NCBI RefSeq assembly: GCF_019049255.1
Contig: NZ_JAGMUJ010000072.1
Span: forward strand, 1-64,000
Source of the DNA: Streptomyces sp. AC558_RSS880
Lineage (GTDB): Bacteria; Actinomycetota; Actinomycetes; Streptomycetales; Streptomycetaceae
Direction of reading: 5' to 3'
DNA length: 64,000 nucleotides
A program made the translations under genes and the position numbers. The stretch's first letter is position 1, and each line of letters begins with the position of its first letter. The notes beneath the pieces are model-generated. The model had not been told where the DNA came from. It saw only the letters and a program-made list of their open reading frames with translations, and ran no database searches. This document shows positions 39,138 through 47,064 of this stretch, one piece after another.

Positions 39138-40028
39138 TCAGCAGTACAGGTTGCCGCCGGGTGACGTTCCGAGGATCTGGGTGAACTGCTGGTACTTGGT
39201 CACCCGGCTCTGCACCTGCGCCGGGTTCTTGCCGTCGCACTCCACCCAGCCGTTGATGGCGCGGATCGTGTGGCCGAATCCGGCCTGGTTGACCATGGCG
39301 CTGTGCGCGGTCATGGTCCCAGGACCCCGCTGGGTGTTCCAGTACCACAGGGCCGTCTTCCAGGCGACGGCGGAGTCGTTCTGCACCAGCCAGGGGTTGT
39401 TCAGCAGGTCGATGCCGAGCGCGTCGCCCGCCGCCTTGTAGTTGTAGTTCCAGCTCAGCTGGATCGGGCCGCGCCCGTAGTAGGCGGACTGCCCGGCCGG
39501 GCACCCGAACGGCTGTCCGTAGTCGCAGTAGTGCGGGTAGTTGGCGGTGTTCTGCTCCACGATGTGCACCAGACCGCCGGTCTCGTGACTGACGTTGGCG
39601 AGGAAGGCGGCGGCCTCCTGCTTCTTGACCGCGTCGCTGCCCGTGTTGGCGAAGCCGGGGTAGGCGCTCAGGGCGGCGGTGAGACCGCTGTAGCTGTAGA
39701 ACGAATTCCGGTTCGGGAACATCTGGTTGAACTGCGCCTCGGTCACGACGAAGGTGCCGACGGGCGTTCCGGGGCCGTTGTCACAGGCGTACGGCTCCCA
39801 GTACCAGGTGCTGATGACCGGGTCGTACCCCGGATTGGCGTGCTCGGCGATGTACGCCCGGCCGTCGGTGTAGCGCACGATGTCACCGGCGTTGTACGAC
39901 CTTCCGGCCACCCAGTTCGGATAACTGGAGCACGAGGCGGCGGAGGCGGTGGCGGCGGGGAGCAGCACCGGCGCGCTGCCGGCGAGGACGAGAGCGGCGG
40001 TCACGGCGGCGATGCGTCTTCTCGACAA
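39138..40028 (-). CDS. chiF: Secreted GH19 chitinase with N-terminal chitin-binding domain (ChiF position)
   Basis: A 296-residue chitinase. A signal peptide spans residues 1-30 (VTAALVLAGSAPVLLPAATASA). A CBM5/12-type chitin-binding domain follows (WVAGRSYNAGDIVRYTDGRA, TWYWEPYAC). The GH19 catalytic domain begins near residue 90 (EAQFNQMFPNRNSFYSYSGL); the acid Glu is in LANVSHETGG and YYGRGPIQLSWNYNY is the conserved cleft. The start is taken as TTG at 40028 with AAGGAG 8 bases upstream; no ATG or GTG gives both a site and a signal peptide. The promoter contains two dre-like elements. chiF naming is by family and location (SCO7263 from memory). Confidence 0.85.
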   Translation of the reverse strand: MSRRRIAAVTAALVLAGSAPVLLPAATASAASCSSYPNWVAGRSYNAGDIVRYTDGRAYIAEHANPGYDPVISTWYWEPYACDNGPGTPVGTFVVTEAQFNQMFPNRNSFYSYSGLTAALSAYPGFANTGSDAVKKQEAAAFLANVSHETGGLVHIVEQNTANYPHYCDYGQPFGCPAGQSAYYGRGPIQLSWNYNYKAAGDALGIDLLNNPWLVQNDSAVAWKTALWYWNTQRGPGTMTAHSAMVNQAGFGHTIRAINGWVECDGKNPAQVQSRVTKYQQFTQILGTSPGGNLYC

Positions 40029-40166
40029 GGGAACAACTCCTTCGCGGAACGCGGCCGCTCCCGGGCGAGGGCATGCCTGAGCGGGACCTCGCCCGCACAT
40101 GCCGGCGGGGCCGGTCACGGCAGTGGGGGCGGCCGTGGTGGGGGATGTGAGAGCACACTCAACCGC

Positions 40167-40199
40167 TTTGGTCTGTACCAGTCAAGGGTTTAGACCAGT
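40167..40199 (-). promoter_or_regulatory. Two dre-like elements flanking the -35 box of the chitinase promoter
   Basis: TTTGGTCTGTACCAGT (40167-40182) and AAGGGTTTAGACCAGT (40184-40199, read on plus strand) each match the core of the DasR-responsive element ACTGGTCTAGACCAST and equal the 12-base direct repeats known from Streptomyces chitinase promoters. On the minus strand TTGACT (40180-40185) is a -35 box lying between and within them; a weak -10 (TTGAGT) is at 40157-40162. Confidence 0.75.
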
Positions 40200-40700
40200 C
40201 ACCGTGACGCGGTCGCGTCCGCGGGCTCGCGGCGGCCGGCATCGGGAGGGATCCGCGGTCGCGGGGAACCCGGCGGATCCCCTCCCGGGTCACGGGCACG
40301 TGCCCCCGCTCGCCCCGAAGGGGAGCGGACCCGCACGGAGCCGCGGTTCCGGGGAAGTGATCGCCCATCACCGCGCGCGACACGAGGAGGCCCCTGTGAG
40401 GGCACCGGGCCGGGACCGCTCCGCCCGGTCACCGGGGCGACGGGGCGCACCGGCGGACGGCTCGTGCCCGAACTCCCCGACGCCGGGTGCCGGGTGCGCC
40501 GCCCGGCCCGTTCGCCGGACCGGCCGCGCGACCGTCCGTGGCGGGCCGTGCGGAGGTGGACCGCGGCGAGAAGCGTGACCGGGTCCGACCCCCCACGAGC
40601 TCTACACATAAAGGAAAAATAAGAGCAGAATGAACTTACGCGGCTCTTACCGCATACCGCACCAGCCGCGGTCAGGCCTGCTAGTCGAAGGAGACGACCC
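40200..40700. other. Long intergenic region before the SPW gene
   Basis: This 501-base stretch holds only one weak gene candidate (40396-40578). Near its right end GC drops sharply for about 40 bases (ctacacataaag onwards, 40604-40640). That patch carries an inverted repeat TAAGAGC (40620-40626) / GCTCTTA (40643-40649) and probably the promoter or a leader hairpin for the SPW protein. The rest is GC-rich with no recognised RNA or repeat. Confidence 0.45.
40396..40578 (+). CDS. Possible small basic peptide gene
   Basis: A 60-codon frame beginning GTG with an excellent GAGGAGG 6 bases upstream, encoding a very Arg/Gly/Pro-rich product (RSPGRRGAPADGSC, RTGRATVRGGPCGGG) with four Cys. Third-position GC is about 80%, lower than in clear neighbouring genes, and no family is recognised. 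It may be a real small protein or a chance frame. Confidence 0.25.
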   Translation: MRAPGRDRSARSPGRRGAPADGSCPNSPTPGAGCAARPVRRTGRATVRGGPCGGGPRREA

Positions 40701-41150
40701 ATGGCCAACGTCTCACACCCGCGCGGTGACATCACGAGCCACCCCGACGCCTCGGAGATGCGGGCACGGTACGACCGTGTGCTCGGGGGTCGTGATGTGG
40801 CCCTCGTGGACGGACCGGTGTTCCTGCTCGGTCTCTACTGCGCCGTGTCCCCGTGGATACTCCACTACACGACGAGCCAGCCCTCGCTCGTGGCCCACAA
40901 CCTGATCGTGGGCATCGCGATCGGTCTGCTCGCCCTGGGGTTCACCGCGGCCCCGGCGCGCATGTACGGCCTCAGCGGGGCCATGTGCGCCCTGGGCCTG
41001 TGGATGATCGTCTCGCCGTGGATCGTCGGTAGTGACCCCGACGCCGGCGTCATCTGGAACAACATCATCATCGGCGCCCTCACCCTGATCCTGGGCACGG
41101 CCTGCGCCGCCACGGCCGCCAAGACCGCCAAGACCGCCCGGCGGTCGTAG
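40701..41150 (+). CDS. SPW-repeat membrane protein
   Basis: A 149-residue membrane protein with two SPW motifs, each at the start of a helical hairpin: LYCAVSPWILHY and LWMIVSPWIVGS. Four hydrophobic segments are present at about 37-53, 65-83, 90-105 and 118-138. The N-terminal 35 residues are soluble and acidic/basic mixed. SPW proteins are small stress- or envelope-related membrane proteins of unknown role. ATG 40701 has AAGGAG 9 bases upstream. Confidence 0.8.
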   Translation: MANVSHPRGDITSHPDASEMRARYDRVLGGRDVALVDGPVFLLGLYCAVSPWILHYTTSQPSLVAHNLIVGIAIGLLALGFTAAPARMYGLSGAMCALGLWMIVSPWIVGSDPDAGVIWNNIIIGALTLILGTACAATAAKTAKTARRS

Positions 41151-41173
41151 GAGGGCCACGAAAGGAGCCGAGC

Positions 41174-41200
41174 GCCGGTCCGCGCCGATCGTGGACCGGC
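41174..41200 (+). terminator. Hairpin after the SPW gene
   Basis: GCCGGTCC (41174-41181) pairs perfectly with GGACCGGC (41193-41200) around an 11-base loop, 24 bases after the SPW stop, followed by CCTTTC. Confidence 0.55.
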
Positions 41201-41361
41201 CCTTTCACGTCCGGGCGGAACCGTCGCGGGGGCCTTCGGGGCGGTCGGCGCCCAGGGCGTCGACCGGGTGGAGCGGCCGCTCCGGATCGACCTCACCGCA
41301 CCGGGAGCGGTCGCGCCGGAACGCGCGAGGACCGGCCGCCGACGGAATCCGGCGGTCCGCG

Positions 41362-42321
41362 TCAGCGGCGGGACAGCCACTGCTCGTACCAGGTCACCGT
41401 GGCGTCCACGGTCTCCTCGAGCGGCGTCGGCGTCACGCCGAAGGCCCGTTCGAAGGCCGAGGAGTCCATGATCTGGGGCTCGGTGTACTGGTAGAACATC
41501 TCGGCGAGTTCGGCCATGAAGACCTCGTCGAACGGGCCGAAGGGGCGCGGCTCCTCCAGGACGACCACCTTCAGGGGCCGGCCGGTCCGCTTCTCGATCA
41601 TGGCATGGATCTCACGGGTGCTGACGGCGGGCGCGGTGGGCAGATGCCACACCCGCCCGTCGCCCTCGGGCCGCTCGCCGAGGGTGGCCAGACCGGCCGC
41701 CACGTCCCGGATGTCGGTGTAGCTGTGCGGCAGGCCCAGGTCGCCCGCCCCCATCACCTCGCCGCCGGTGAGCGCCCCCGGGAAAACGGCTCCGCCGAGG
41801 GAGGAGTTGAGCACGCCGGGGCCGACGAAGTCGGCGGAGCGGCCGAGGACCACCCGGGCACGGCCCTCCCGGTGCGCGGCGAGATACCGCTCGTCGAGCG
41901 TCGCGCGCATCCGGCCCTTGCGGCTGGTCGCCCGCCAGGGGGTGTCCTCGGTCATCACCGCTCCCCCGGTCGGACCGTACGGGTAGATCGTGTCGAGGAC
42001 GACGAGCCGGGCTCCGGACTCCTCGACGGCGGCGAGCACCGCTTCCTGGATCCGCGGCATCACCTCGACCTGCAGGTGGTAGGCGACGTTGGCGCAGTGG
42101 TACACCACGGCGGCGCCGGCGACGGCCGCGCGTGCGCCGTCGGCGGTGCCGACGTCGGCGGCATGCCGCCGGACCCCCTCGAGCTCGGGCCCGTCCCCCT
42201 TCCGGGAGACGAGCCGGACGGCGTGACCGCGCCGGACGAGCTCCCGGGCGAGGGTGGTTCCGGCGGGACCGGATCCCAGGACGGCGTGCAGGGGGCGGGA
42301 GGCGTGGGCGGCAGCGGGCAT
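41362..42321 (-). CDS. NAD-dependent epimerase/dehydratase (extended SDR)
   Basis: A 319-residue short-chain dehydrogenase of the atypical/extended kind. The nucleotide motif is unusual: AVLGSGPAGTTLARELVRRG (GxGPAG rather than GxxGxxG). The tyrosine of the active site is in LDTIYPYGPTGG, which departs from the classic YxxxK. FVGPGVLNSSLGGAV and YTDIRDVAAGLATL are typical of the epimerase family. Substrate is not predictable. ATG 42321 with GAGGAGACCGCC upstream. A strong promoter lies at 42381-42409. Confidence 0.8.
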   Translation of the reverse strand: MPAAAHASRPLHAVLGSGPAGTTLARELVRRGHAVRLVSRKGDGPELEGVRRHAADVGTADGARAAVAGAAVVYHCANVAYHLQVEVMPRIQEAVLAAVEESGARLVVLDTIYPYGPTGGAVMTEDTPWRATSRKGRMRATLDERYLAAHREGRARVVLGRSADFVGPGVLNSSLGGAVFPGALTGGEVMGAGDLGLPHSYTDIRDVAAGLATLGERPEGDGRVWHLPTAPAVSTREIHAMIEKRTGRPLKVVVLEEPRPFGPFDEVFMAELAEMFYQYTEPQIMDSSAFERAFGVTPTPLEETVDATVTWYEQWLSRR

Positions 42322-42380
42322 GGCGGTCTCCTCGACGGACGGCGCGAGGGATCGCTTATCGACCCTCACAACTGTTAGAG

Positions 42381-42409
42381 ACTATAACTCTCGCAATGAG
42401 GGCTCGCAA
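42381..42409 (-). promoter_or_regulatory. Vegetative promoter of the epimerase gene
   Basis: Minus strand: -35 TTGCGA (42404-42409), 17-base spacer, -10 TATAGT (42381-42386). ATTGCGAG occurs twice in direct orientation, once containing the -35, and AGAG-N7-CTCT straddles the -10. This is the best sigma-HrdB-type promoter noticed in the window and may be repressed by a regulator binding the repeated elements. Confidence 0.65.
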
Positions 42410-42431
42410 TGATGGGCCGTGCCGCTTCGCC

Positions 42432-43214
42432 CTACCGCACGGGCACGTACACGTACGGCGTGGTCGTGGTCAGAGGGGTGAAGCCGAGGCGTTCGAGGAC
42501 GGGCCGGCTCTGGCCGGAGGCATCGACCTGGAGATAGCGGTAGCCGCGGTCGGCCGCGACCCGGGCCCGGTGGGCCACCAGCGCGCGGTAGACACCCCGC
42601 CCACGCCAGTGCCGTACGGTGCCGCCGCCCCACAGCCCGGCGAACGAGGTGCCGGGCACCAGCTCCATACGGGCCGCGCTCACCGGTTCGTCACCGGCCA
42701 GGGCCACGACGGCGACGACGCTGTCGGCGTCGGCGGCGAGCCGGTCGTACAGGTGCCGGCGGAGCCTGGACGCGTCGGCGTCGAACGCCCTCTCGTGCAC
42801 ATCGGCCACCAGGTCGGCCCCCGCCCGGTCGGTGACCGGCACGATGCGGACCCCCTCGGGCGGCTCCGTGTCCAGGGTGAGACCGGCGACCTCGCCGACC
42901 ATGAGCGTCTCGACCGGCTCGGGGACGAATCCGGCCGCCACGAGCCGCCGCCCGAGGTCCGCCGGCAGGTCGTGTCCGTACAGCTTCCACTCGAACTCGC
43001 GGCCGAGCCCGGTGAAGTACGCGATCTGCTCCGCGATCACCACGTCCGCGTCCGCCGTCTCCAGGGCGGACCAGACGACACCGTTCCAGCCGTGCGCGGG
43101 GCCCTTCTGGCGCACCACGGCGCCGGCTCGCTCCACCTCCGCGCCGGGGCCGTCGGGCCGCGCCCCCTTGCGCATCTCACGGTCGAACAGGGCGAGTACA
43201 TCGACTTGATCCAT
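42432..43214 (-). CDS. GNAT-family N-acetyltransferase
   Basis: A 260-residue GNAT acetyltransferase. The N-terminal half is a diverged GNAT-like fold (EQIAYFTGLGREFEWKLYGH); the active domain is C-terminal, with the acetyl-CoA loop in GGGTVRHWRGRGVYRALVAH (R-G-x-G-x-Y/A) and the ending YRYLQVDASGQSRPVLERLG. The acceptor is unknown. ATG 43214; divergent from the deaminase gene with an 81-base spacer. Confidence 0.85.
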   Translation of the reverse strand: MDQVDVLALFDREMRKGARPDGPGAEVERAGAVVRQKGPAHGWNGVVWSALETADADVVIAEQIAYFTGLGREFEWKLYGHDLPADLGRRLVAAGFVPEPVETLMVGEVAGLTLDTEPPEGVRIVPVTDRAGADLVADVHERAFDADASRLRRHLYDRLAADADSVVAVVALAGDEPVSAARMELVPGTSFAGLWGGGTVRHWRGRGVYRALVAHRARVAADRGYRYLQVDASGQSRPVLERLGFTPLTTTTPYVYVPVR

Positions 43215-43295
43215 GCGCCGGACCCCATCATGGGGCGATACGCGGGGCAACGGGATTACCGTTGCCCCGGTCGAACGCGACGAGGAGGCCGGACC

Positions 43296-43781
43296 ATGGT
43301 CGTGCGGGACGAGGAACTGCCGTACCTGCGGCGCTGCGTGGAACTGGCGGCCGAGGCGCTGGAGTCCGGTGACGAGCCGTTCGGTTCGGTGCTCGTGTCC
43401 GGGGACGGCACCGTGCTCGCCGAGGACCACAACCGCGTGGCCTCCGGGGACCGCACCCGGCACCCCGAGTTCGAACTGGCCCGCTGGTCGGCCGCCCGCA
43501 TGACCCCCGCCGAACGGGCCGCGGCCACGGTGTACACCTCCGGCGAGCACTGCCCGATGTGCGCCGCCGCCCACGCCTGGGTGGGCCTCGGACGCATCGT
43601 GTACGTCGCCTCCTCCGAGCAGCTGGCGTCCTGGCTCACCGAGCTGGGGGTGCCCGCCCCGCCGGTGCGGACGCTGCCCGTCTCCGAGATCGCCCCGGGC
43701 GTGACCGTGGCCGGCCCCGTCCCCCGGCTGGCGGAGGAGGTCAAGGAGCTGCACCGGCGGTTCCACCGCGGACGCGGCTGA
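43296..43781 (+). CDS. Nucleoside/cytidine-type deaminase
   Basis: A 161-residue zinc deaminase. Zinc ligand and catalytic Glu in RTRHPEFELARW (HPE in place of HAE), and the two Cys ligands in SGEHCPMCAAAHAW (CPMC). DEPFGSVLVSGDGTVLAEDHN is the substrate strand. The pattern places it near guanine deaminases and TadA-like enzymes. ATG 43296 with GAGGAGGCC upstream. It is followed by a 213-base spacer with no recognised gene. Confidence 0.85.
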   Translation: MVVRDEELPYLRRCVELAAEALESGDEPFGSVLVSGDGTVLAEDHNRVASGDRTRHPEFELARWSAARMTPAERAAATVYTSGEHCPMCAAAHAWVGLGRIVYVASSEQLASWLTELGVPAPPVRTLPVSEIAPGVTVAGPVPRLAEEVKELHRRFHRGRG

Positions 43782-43994
43782 CCCACGGGACCGGTCGTTC
43801 CTCCGGACGGTCCGGCCGTACGTCCGCAGCCGGTTCACCTCATCGGGCGTCCCGCCGCCCGAACCCCGGGCACAGCCCGTCGAACTCGTGGCGGCCGGAC
43901 CGCCCGGCCTGCCGTCGCGGGGCCGACGGGCGGGAGCCCCGGGGCCCGCTTATGGTGGGCGAGGGCGCCGGTCGGGGCGTCCCTGGAGGCATCG

Positions 43995-45596
43995 ATGCTG
44001 GCCAAGCTGTCCAAGCGACCCTCGGTCCGGCGCCGCGCGGTGCGGCCCTCGGTCCGGCGCTGCGCGGCCACCGGGGCGGTCGGGCTGGCCCTGCTGGGCA
44101 CGGGACTGACGGCCACCGACCGGACGGACTCCGACCTCGACCGGTTCTACGACCAGAAGATCACGTGGTCGGCCTGCGAGGGCACGGACCTGCCGAAGGA
44201 CATGCAGTGCGGGACGGTCACCGTGCCGCTCGACTACGCGAAGCCCGACGGGGGCACCCTCGAACTGGCCCTCGCCCGCTACCGCGCCTCCGGCGACCCA
44301 CGGGGCTCGCTGCTGCTGAACTTCGGCGGTCCGGGCGGTTCGGGGGTGCTGGGACTCGCCCAGGGCCGCGAGGACTTCCTGGGCCTGACCGAGGACTACG
44401 ACGTGGTCTCCTTCGACCCGCGGGGCGTCGGCCGTTCCGCGCCGGTCAGCTGCGGCGCCGACGCCACCGGTCAGGCGCTGGAGGCCACCGACGGCGAGGA
44501 GATGGCGGACCCGCGCGACACGCTGCGCAAGCTGCGCGAGGTGGCCGCCGAGTGCGCCGAGCACTCGGGCCCGGTCCTCGAGCACATCGGCACCGTGGAC
44601 GTCGCCCACGACCTGGACGTGATGCGTCAGGTGCTCGGCGACGAGAAGCTCAACTACCTGGGATTCTCGTACGGGACCCGGCTCGGCGCGGTGTACGCCG
44701 CCCGGTTCCCCGAGAAGGTGGGCCGCATGGCGCTGGACGGCGTGGACACGCTGACCGAGCCGCTGGCCGAGCAGGGGCTGGCCGGTGCCAGGGGGCAGCA
44801 GACCGCGCTGGACAACTTCCTCACGTGGTGCACCGAGGAGCTCTCCTGTCCGTTCGGGCAGGACGCGCGCACGGCCCGCACGCAGGTCGTGGAGCTGGTC
44901 GACTCGCTCGACGAGAACCCGGTGCCGACCGACTTCGGTTACGAGTTCACCGGTCAGGACCTGGCCGCCGCCATCGGGCAGGGCCTCTACACCAAGGAGA
45001 CGTGGCCGCTGCTGCAGCGGGCGCTCGCCCAGCTGATGGAGGACGGGGACACGCGCGGGGTGGAGGCCCTCGTGGCCGGGGGGATGGTGCTGCCCGTGCC
45101 GCGGCGGGCCGACCACCCCCTCGTCGACGAGGAGGACGTTCCCCTGGACAACCTGCCGGCGGCGCTGATGGCGGTGAACTGCGCGGACGACCCCAACCGT
45201 CCGGACGCCGAACGGCTGACCCGGGACCTGGCCCGGCTGCGCAGCGCCTACGAGGAGGCCTCGCCGGTCTTCGGGCCGTACCGGCTCGCCCAGGTGGTGC
45301 TGTGCTACGGCCGCCCCAAGGGGACCGACTACATCCGCGAGCAGGTCAAGGACCTCGACACGCCGAAGATGCTGCTGGTCGGCACCCGGGGCGACCCGGC
45401 CACGCCGTACCGCTGGACGGTGGAGACGGCCGAGCGGCTCGGCCCCTCCGCCGTGGTGCTGGACAACCGGGCGGAGGGGCACACCGGCTACGGGACGTCC
45501 GAGTGCGTCCACCGCAAGATCGACGACTTCCTGCTCTACGGCTCCCTGCCGCGCAGCGGCAGTTCCTGCGGGTCCGAGGACGACGGCCGCCTCTGA
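43995..45596 (+). CDS. Secreted alpha/beta hydrolase, tripeptidyl aminopeptidase-like
   Basis: A 533-residue alpha/beta-hydrolase of the Slp/Tap peptidase family (peptidase S33). The N-terminus is Arg-rich and followed by a hydrophobic stretch (AATGAVGLALLGTGLTA), compatible with a signal or anchor. The oxyanion region is LNFGGPGGSGV, the nucleophile elbow GFSYGTRLG, and the C-terminal TAP-like domain has LVGTRGDPATPYRWTVETAE (Asp) and AEGHTGYG (His). It likely trims peptides outside the cell. Codons 8-22 contain an internal duplication (RPSVRR twice). TATGGT at about 43955 is a possible -10. Confidence 0.8.
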   Translation: MLAKLSKRPSVRRRAVRPSVRRCAATGAVGLALLGTGLTATDRTDSDLDRFYDQKITWSACEGTDLPKDMQCGTVTVPLDYAKPDGGTLELALARYRASGDPRGSLLLNFGGPGGSGVLGLAQGREDFLGLTEDYDVVSFDPRGVGRSAPVSCGADATGQALEATDGEEMADPRDTLRKLREVAAECAEHSGPVLEHIGTVDVAHDLDVMRQVLGDEKLNYLGFSYGTRLGAVYAARFPEKVGRMALDGVDTLTEPLAEQGLAGARGQQTALDNFLTWCTEELSCPFGQDARTARTQVVELVDSLDENPVPTDFGYEFTGQDLAAAIGQGLYTKETWPLLQRALAQLMEDGDTRGVEALVAGGMVLPVPRRADHPLVDEEDVPLDNLPAALMAVNCADDPNRPDAERLTRDLARLRSAYEEASPVFGPYRLAQVVLCYGRPKGTDYIREQVKDLDTPKMLLVGTRGDPATPYRWTVETAERLGPSAVVLDNRAEGHTGYGTSECVHRKIDDFLLYGSLPRSGSSCGSEDDGRL

Positions 45597-45674
45597 GCGG
45601 CTGCCCGGCCCCGGAGGCGCACCGACCGCTCCGCCCCAAATGCCCGATCGGCGGATTCGCCCTATGGTGCTGTC

Positions 45675-46769
45675 ATGGAGCACGATCTGAGTCCCGCGAC
45701 CCTTGCCGAGCTTCGTCGCCCGCGCCCCTACCCCGCGGTGTCCGTGCTGACGCCGACGCACCGGCGCGAGCCCCTCAACACCCAGGACGCCGTCCGGCTG
45801 CGCAACGCGGTGGCCGAGGCCAAGAAGAAGCTGGAGGCCGATCCCGCGGTCACCCGGGACCGGCGCACCGATGTGGCCCGGCAGCTCGACCGGGCCCTGG
45901 CCGAGGTCGACCTGTCGCACTCCGAGGACGGCCTGGTCATCTTCGCCGCCCCGGGCGAGCACCAGGTGTGGTCGCTCGCCCGCAGCGTGCCCGAGCGCAT
46001 CGTCCTCTCGGACACCTTCCTGACCCGCAACCTCGTCTCCGCCCACACGGCGCAGCGGCCGTTCTGGGTGCTGTCCGTGTCCGCCGACCGGTGCACCCTG
46101 TGGAGCGGCGGCGTGGACCGGGTGGTCGAGGAGCGCGCCGGCGGCTTCCCGCTGATCCGGGAGCAGCGGAACTTCGACCCCGAACGGCAGGAGCAGGTCG
46201 GCGACCAGCCGAGCAACTTCCGGGACGAGGACACCCGCCGGTTCCTGCGCGAGGCGGACACCGCGCTGGGGAAGCTGCTGCGCGACCACCCGCGACCGCT
46301 GTACGTCACCGGTGAGCCCGCCGCCCTGTCCCTGCTGTGCGAGGCCGGCAGCGTGGCCAGGGACGCCGTGCACGTCCCGCACGGCGGACTCGCGCACGGC
46401 ACGCATGAGGCGGTCTGGCAGGCCGTACGGCCGACGCTGGAGGCCGAGGCCCGCAAGAGCACCGAGGACGTGGCGCGGTCGCTGGAGTCGGCCCGGGGCC
46501 GCAAGGAGTTCGCGGCCGGCGTCGACGAGCTGTGGCAGAACGCCCGCGAGGGCCGGGTCCGGCTGCTGGCCGTGGAGGAGAACTACCGGATCACGGTGCG
46601 CGACACCGGCGACCATCTGGTCGTCGCCGAGGACGGCGACCTGGACGCCCGCGCGGACATCGTGGACGAGATCGTCGAACAGTGCCTGGAGACCGGCGCC
46701 GAGGTCCGCTTCGTCCCGGACGGCGCGCTCGGGGACGCGGACGGGATGGCGGCGGTGCTGCGCTACTGA
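45675..46769 (+). CDS. baeRF family protein (bacterial archaeo-eukaryotic release-factor-like)
   Basis: A 364-residue protein with the eRF1/Vms1-like RNase-H-type fold of the bacterial baeRF group. Recognised parts: an N-terminal VSVLTPTHRREPLNTQDAVR, a central FWVLSVSADRCTLWSGG, the LYVTGEPAALSLLCEAG block and the C-terminal ARADIVDEIVEQCLETGAEV plus RFVPDGAL. The GGQ loop of true release factors is absent. Proposed roles for the family are ribosome rescue or peptidyl-tRNA hydrolysis, unproven here. TATGGT (45663-45668) is 6 bases before the ATG, so the mRNA is probably leaderless. Confidence 0.8.
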   Translation: MEHDLSPATLAELRRPRPYPAVSVLTPTHRREPLNTQDAVRLRNAVAEAKKKLEADPAVTRDRRTDVARQLDRALAEVDLSHSEDGLVIFAAPGEHQVWSLARSVPERIVLSDTFLTRNLVSAHTAQRPFWVLSVSADRCTLWSGGVDRVVEERAGGFPLIREQRNFDPERQEQVGDQPSNFRDEDTRRFLREADTALGKLLRDHPRPLYVTGEPAALSLLCEAGSVARDAVHVPHGGLAHGTHEAVWQAVRPTLEAEARKSTEDVARSLESARGRKEFAAGVDELWQNAREGRVRLLAVEENYRITVRDTGDHLVVAEDGDLDARADIVDEIVEQCLETGAEVRFVPDGALGDADGMAAVLRY

Positions 46770-47064
46770 GGACGGGGCTACCCACCGGTCACCCGCACGC
46801 AAACACTTGTCCGTCGAACGCGCGAACGAGGGGCTGCGGTTGACCGACGGGGCGTCATATCACTTGCGTACCATGGGAGTTGAGACGCCCGTAGCGCCTC
46901 TGACGTATTCCTGCGGGTAACCCGGTGAAGACGGTGACATATGCCATGGGCACCGCCTTATCGTGTGTTGCCGAATCCCTTACGGGCCGTCGCGGGCTGT
47001 GCGAGAGTCGTAACGGTCCCTCCCTCCGCCTGAAGGCCGTACCGTCCCCGCATCGGAGTGCGTC

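Noticed and set aside
40159..40383. Minus-strand frame over the chitinase promoter
   Set aside because: It would cover the dre-like sites and has no ribosome site or domain.
40630..40905. ATG open frame just upstream of and overlapping the SPW gene
   Set aside because: No ribosome site at usable distance and it is out of frame with the SPW protein, which has AAGGAG and clear repeats.
43950..46802. 950-codon open frame on the minus strand
   Set aside because: It covers two clear plus-strand genes (peptidase and baeRF) antisense and has no recognised motif.
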